NCBI GenBank assembly: GCA_021464415.1
Contig: CM038467.1
Location: 24,522,011-24,586,010, forward strand
Direction: 5' to 3'
From: Lonicera japonica
Taxonomy: Eukaryota; Streptophyta; Magnoliopsida; Dipsacales; Caprifoliaceae
Length of the DNA: 64,000 nt
Each line of letters begins with the position of its first letter. Positions within the stretch are counted from its first letter, which is position 1. Below, one piece after another: positions 59,679 through 64,000 of the stretch. The notes below the pieces were generated by a model that saw only the letters and a program-made list of their open reading frames with translations, had not been told where the DNA came from and did no database searches. Position numbers and translations under genes: made by a program.

Positions 59679-59927
59679 GGGTGATGTTATATGCACCTTT
59701 ATTTTGTAGCCAAAGCACTACATAATTAGGGTGTTAAAGGTGTTGTGGCTACATAATTAGAGGATATTTGATTCGGTGGTAAGTTGCCGACTTGAAGGTT
59801 CATATTCGATGACAGTTTACCGAATCAAATGTTCAATTTCGGCAATGAGCCACCGATCGGGTGTTTAAATTTTGAGTGTCATTTGTGGTGTCTTGGCTAC
59901 AAAACAGGGGTGCATATAACATTACCC
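59679..59927. mobile_element. Foldback MITE
   Basis: The left arm is GGGTGATGTTATATGCACC and then TTTATTTTGTAGCC. The right arm, inverted, is GGGTAATGTTATATGCACCC and then CTGTTTTGTAGCC. Inside, CGGTGGTAAGTTGCCGACTT and CGGCAATGAGCCACCG form a further partial inversion. It has no ORF. Confidence 0.8.
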
Positions 59928-60615
59928 TTTCTATTATTAGGCTCACATTGATTAGGACATAACTTTGTATTACTACTATAAAAGTTTATTTATTTTTCAT
60001 AAATTCAACTTAAATTCGTCCATATCAAACATTTACATAAAAAAGTAATTCAATAAATATACGTTTTTACAATAACAACAAATTGTATGTGTAGACTGCA
60101 AAATTAGTTGTATTGGATTTTAGAAGTACATAGCCAAGCAAATTAAGCCAATTACAAATAAAAATGAACTGTATTAGATAAAAGCATATAGTTTAGTTTG
60201 GTTTTATATTGGATTATATATAAACAACGTTACTGCAAAATATTATATTATGAGATAAATTTAAATCATGCATATAGTTGTTTTTCAAGTTGTATGGACA
60301 AAAACTTTGGCTTGGATTATAGAGTAGGCTAGTGGGCATTGTTAAAATCAATAACTATCTTATTTATTTTTAGACCACAAACTCACTAAAACAAGATAGA
60401 TATGATTTCACTTTCTAACAAGTAGGACATGTATATTCTAATTAATTTTGGGTTAATCTTATTTTTAATTCATGTATTGTTACAGTATGTATCATTTACA
60501 AAATTAAATTAAGAACGTTGACTGAGTGGAATAAATGACCCAGAATTGTAGCCATCAATGTAGGAAATAGGACCACTAAGGCATAGGAAAGGGACGCTAT
60601 AAAAGGGCTTAAATT

Positions 60616-60654
60616 GGGGGGTTTGGGTGGGTGGGGGGGGGGGGGGGGGGGTGG
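60616..60654 (+). repeat. G-rich tract, G-quadruplex motif
   Basis: Four G runs (6, 3, 3 and 19) are separated by one to three bases. It is intergenic, about 1.5 kb downstream of SHMT. Confidence 0.85.
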
Positions 60655-62157
60655 AGAGGATGAACCCTATATATATATAACAAGTAAAATATATGGTTCA
60701 TATTAGTGCACATGCTTTGGCATAAATGGCTGCATACACTTTGGGTAGATGTCAAGGTTTAGGTGGTCCCGTCTATTTTCACCGGTACCCAAAGTCTTAC
60801 TCTTGTCATTAAAAAATACCTAACCCCCCTCCCACCCCACAAGGGTTTTATCTCATCCATTGGCAAGAAAGATGCTCCCAACATTTTACGGTTAGGATTG
60901 GATTTTTATTGAAAACATTCTGACTGTCCATTTTAATTTGTTCTTGGAATTTTCAAAAATGTAAATTAATATCAAATACTTTTTATAATTTATATCAAGA
61001 GATTGATTATAAGCTCACATGATTGCGAACTATTCTTGTAAAATTATCATTTTAAATTCTAGAAATGAAATAAAACTCGAACTAAACAAGTAATATATAA
61101 GTGTTAAACTCGATCTTAAATAAACTAGACTATTGTAATAGTGCGCCTTAATCTTACCATCAAACCAAAAGAAAAAAGGAAATACTACCTAGTGTTAGCC
61201 TGGTGCTAAGTTGTTCTTAATCTTAATGCTTATGTCAAGTCTTTTTCGAGTAGGCACTGTATTGTATCAAGTATGAGCTCAATATTTTATGTGTATAAAC
61301 ATATGGTGTCAACTTTGCTTATTCAATGCTGTTAAAATAAACTGAGAGGGAAAAATGGGTCCCACGGGTGAGAGTGCATTTCACATTGTTGGAATTCCAC
61401 CTTTGCTTCAGTGGGTCTCGCTTGCTTTTTGTGGCAATAGGCTGCTTCCAGCTTAATTAAAGACTCAAATGCTTCTCTACATTTTACCCCACACTTAGCT
61501 CCTGTGATCTTCCTCTAATTTTGCCCCCAGTGGGCCCATTCATCCCTTGAACCTTATACTATATTAGAAATTATTTTAATATAAAAAAAATTAAAATGTT
61601 AAAAGAAGGTCCCAAAATATAGAAAAATATATATGGGAAGAATTTAAAGTTTATCATTTTTTGTCCTTAAATGTAGACTAACTATTTTGTAAAGATAAAT
61701 AGACCAATTTTTTGATAAAACTTAGTGAAAATAATTTTCCTAATTAATAAATTATTTTCACTAAATTCTATTAAAAAATTGATCGTCTTAAAATTATTTT
61801 CCCATACGTGTATATATATATATGTTAATAAAGAAAATGAAGGAAAAATAATAGCCAAAAGAGTCATTAAACAATATTATACGTCCCCTACCCCCCTTGG
61901 ATAACTTTTTATATTTTTTTAAACAAATACAACATGTCAAGAAGATAAAATTAAGGTGATTTTATTTTCACGATCAATAATACTTGACTCTATTTTTACC
62001 CCTTTAAGTATTGAGTAAATACATATTATTCGATTTTTGAGAACTGAGTATAAATTTATTAATCAATATTTAGGGATCGAATAATAAATTATCAAATTTA
62101 TACTAAATACTCAAAAATTAAATAAAATATAAAAATAGAACTAAATATTATTGGAGA
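60655..62157. other. Intergenic, no gene seen
   Basis: AT-rich sequence. 61660-61800 resembles the foldback family of 25.3 kb (TAGTGAAAATAATTTTCCTA ... TTATTTTCACTAAATTCTAT). No coding pattern is seen. Confidence 0.5.
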
Positions 62158-62165
62158 TAAAATTA

Positions 62166-63810
62166 GGGTATTCTTAAATACACCCACAAAATCAGTCTTC
62201 TCACCCCAGTGTAAAAATACTTTCTTCTCATCCCATCATTTCTTTAAAAAATCTTGCACTTCACCCCAGTTGTGAGGTGAGTTTACTAAAACAATGTAAA
62301 GACGATAAAGTTTTGTTGCTAAAAGTAAAAATATTAAATAATATTAATTTTTTTATTAATATAAGACATAATAAACAAAAATTACATTGTCCTCTATAAA
62401 TTTCATTAAAAAATTCTTTTGAATAGTATCTTTGAAAATACAAAATATTAATTACGATAAATACAGTTTTAACAATTATATGATATTTCATATAATCGTT
62501 TATTATGCATTGCTCTTAACTAGTTATTATTCATATTTTAAATTTGTCTATAAATTTTATTTTTAGCAAATAAGTAAATATAAGTTTTAATTCACTACAT
62601 CAAAAATATTAAACGATCATAAGATGATCCATATATAATTAAAGAAAAGCCCAGAAAAGCCTTTAAGCTATTTTTTCTTTATTAACTTTTTTTATACATA
62701 CTTACGTAAGCTATCTCTCTCTCCATCTCTCTCTAAAACATACATGTGAGCGATATGGAGTAATAAGTTAAGTTAGATTATAAAGACTTGGAGGAACCGT
62801 TAAAGTTAACTAATTAATTAACAAAAGTAATAATTAAGTCATATACTATATAAATATGTCTTAATTCACTGCATCAAAGATATTAGAAGAACAATTTTAT
62901 TTTTATCAAAAATACTAGAAGAAAGATGACATAGAAAAAAAAACTTGCGGGAAAAAATAGTGAATACTGATGAATTTTTCTAAGTGTTCTTAAATGCATC
63001 CACAAAATCCTTCTTCTCACCCCGGGTGTTCTTAAACGATTTTTTAACTACTTAAAAATATTTTCTTCTTTCTTTTTAAAAAATGTTATCTTTTGTAAAA
63101 AGGCAAAAAATGAATTGAAAAAATAAAATAGTTTTTATAAAAATAAATCATTTATTAAAATATTTTGTTACTTTCGATTTCTAAGATATTTAATTTTTTG
63201 GAGACTCGAGAAAACGATTTCCTTGCGAAATATTAAAAGGATAGAGATTTCTCACCAAACTATTTCATTTTTAAATATTTTTTTACGAGTAATTTTAAGA
63301 ATTTAAATATTGAAACAATAAAAGCAAAGCACACAATGCATATATATATATTATAACATATTAGGCACATGTTAAGACAAACATTTTTTAACTTTGATAT
63401 TGGATAACTTAACGTGAGTTTTATTGAGCACTACATGCTTGCACAAATAAAAAGATTGAAGAAATTAAGAAAAATATCATTGAAAATGTTATCATGCCGA
63501 AACAAATAAAAATAAAAATCTAGCACTTAATATAAAAGTATGAGAATATTTATTATAAGGTTACATTTATGAGATATATGTAATTAAATGAAATTAGTAG
63601 ATGATTGTTTGTTGGAAAAAAAATTAATTTATTTTATTAATTTTTAAAATTTTAAGTAGGTGAGAAGACAAATTAGTGGCAAATTTTTCAAAATATAAAA
63701 AGCGGGGTGAGAATAAAAAATTTTACGCTATATTTTAACTTAAAATTAACGTAATTTTAATTTTTAATAGAAGAAGAAGACGAATTATATAAATATATTT
63801 AAGAACACCC
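62166..63810. mobile_element. 1.6-kb terminal-inverted-repeat element, non-autonomous
   Basis: The ends are GGGTATTCTTAAATA and, inverted, GGGTGTTCTTAAATA. The flank TAAAATTA is repeated exactly (62158-62165 and 63811-63818), fitting an 8-bp hAT-type duplication, though the sequence is AT-rich. A third end-like copy (GTGTTCTTAAATGCATCCAC then AAAATCCTTCTTCTCACCCC) lies inside at about 62986, so elements may be nested. No transposase is seen. Confidence 0.65.
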
Positions 63811-64000
63811 TAAAATTAATATCACTATAAAATAATCGTTTGTAGAATCATGTATGTCGGTATGTCGGTCGTTAGTAACGAAAAAGATATTGACAAATGA
63901 GAATTGTACTTTTTCTTCTTGTTCATTTTCTTTTATGCTCAACCCCCAAGAAAAATATCATTCATTGCACCTAAAATGCATTAAAATTTTATTTTCTCGG

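Noticed and set aside
1..64000. A new multi-gene defence or metabolic system
   Set aside because: All supported genes are known plant families with unrelated roles; the rest is transposon-derived or non-coding. Nothing seen supports such a claim.

Overview
This window is nuclear DNA of a flowering plant, almost certainly a eudicot. It is AT-rich, its genes carry many introns, and the intergenic and intronic sequence is full of plant transposons: L1-type LINEs with DUF4283/CCHC or RNase H domains, Ty3/gypsy and Copia LTR elements, Stowaway-, Tourist- and hAT-type MITEs, and a tRNA-derived SINE. I cannot name the species from the sequence alone.

Three protein-coding genes are well supported, all on the + strand. 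(1) Bases 1-14523 hold the 3' two thirds of a UDP-glucose:glycoprotein glucosyltransferase (UGGT, Arabidopsis EBS1), the folding sensor of ER glycoprotein quality control. I place 26 exons here. Two single-base shifts break its frame, one mid-gene and one just before the C-terminal KAEL-type ER-retention tail. (2) Bases 39082-50726 hold a complete 11-exon AKT2/3-type Shaker K+ channel of 827 aa, with an intact frame. (3) Bases 53360-59082 hold a complete 4-exon serine hydroxymethyltransferase of the SHM6/SHM7 class, 584 aa with a long N-terminal extension. The three genes have unrelated jobs (ER folding control, phloem/guard-cell K+ transport, one-carbon metabolism), and I see no functional cluster.

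The UGGT introns hold a complete-ended LINE that has a long ORF1 but no ORF2 (281-3956), a SINE with a 13-bp target duplication, Stowaway-like and foldback MITEs, and a duplicated splice acceptor. Three UGGT introns use GC-AG borders. The 24-kb gap between UGGT and AKT2 has no intact gene. It holds a 5'-truncated LINE, a Tourist MITE and a diverged tandem array of a non-coding block (about 17.0-34.8 kb). Copies of this block that lack a given insertion act as natural empty sites. They confirm a Copia-type solo LTR (20257-21815), a Tourist-like MITE (30607-31251) and a LINE with a twin-priming inversion (22188-24722, 19-bp target duplication).

AKT2 intron 1 holds three MITEs, one an hAT type with a perfect 8-bp target duplication. 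Intron 2 holds a very young, pol-less Ty3/gypsy element with nearly identical LTRs. Between AKT2 and SHMT lie two MITEs and a leader region with candidate upstream ORFs. After SHMT come a foldback MITE, a G-quadruplex-like tract and a 1.6-kb terminal-inverted-repeat element.

I found no operon, CRISPR array, tRNA, rRNA or unknown multi-gene system. The interest lies in gene decay, splicing oddities and transposon structure.
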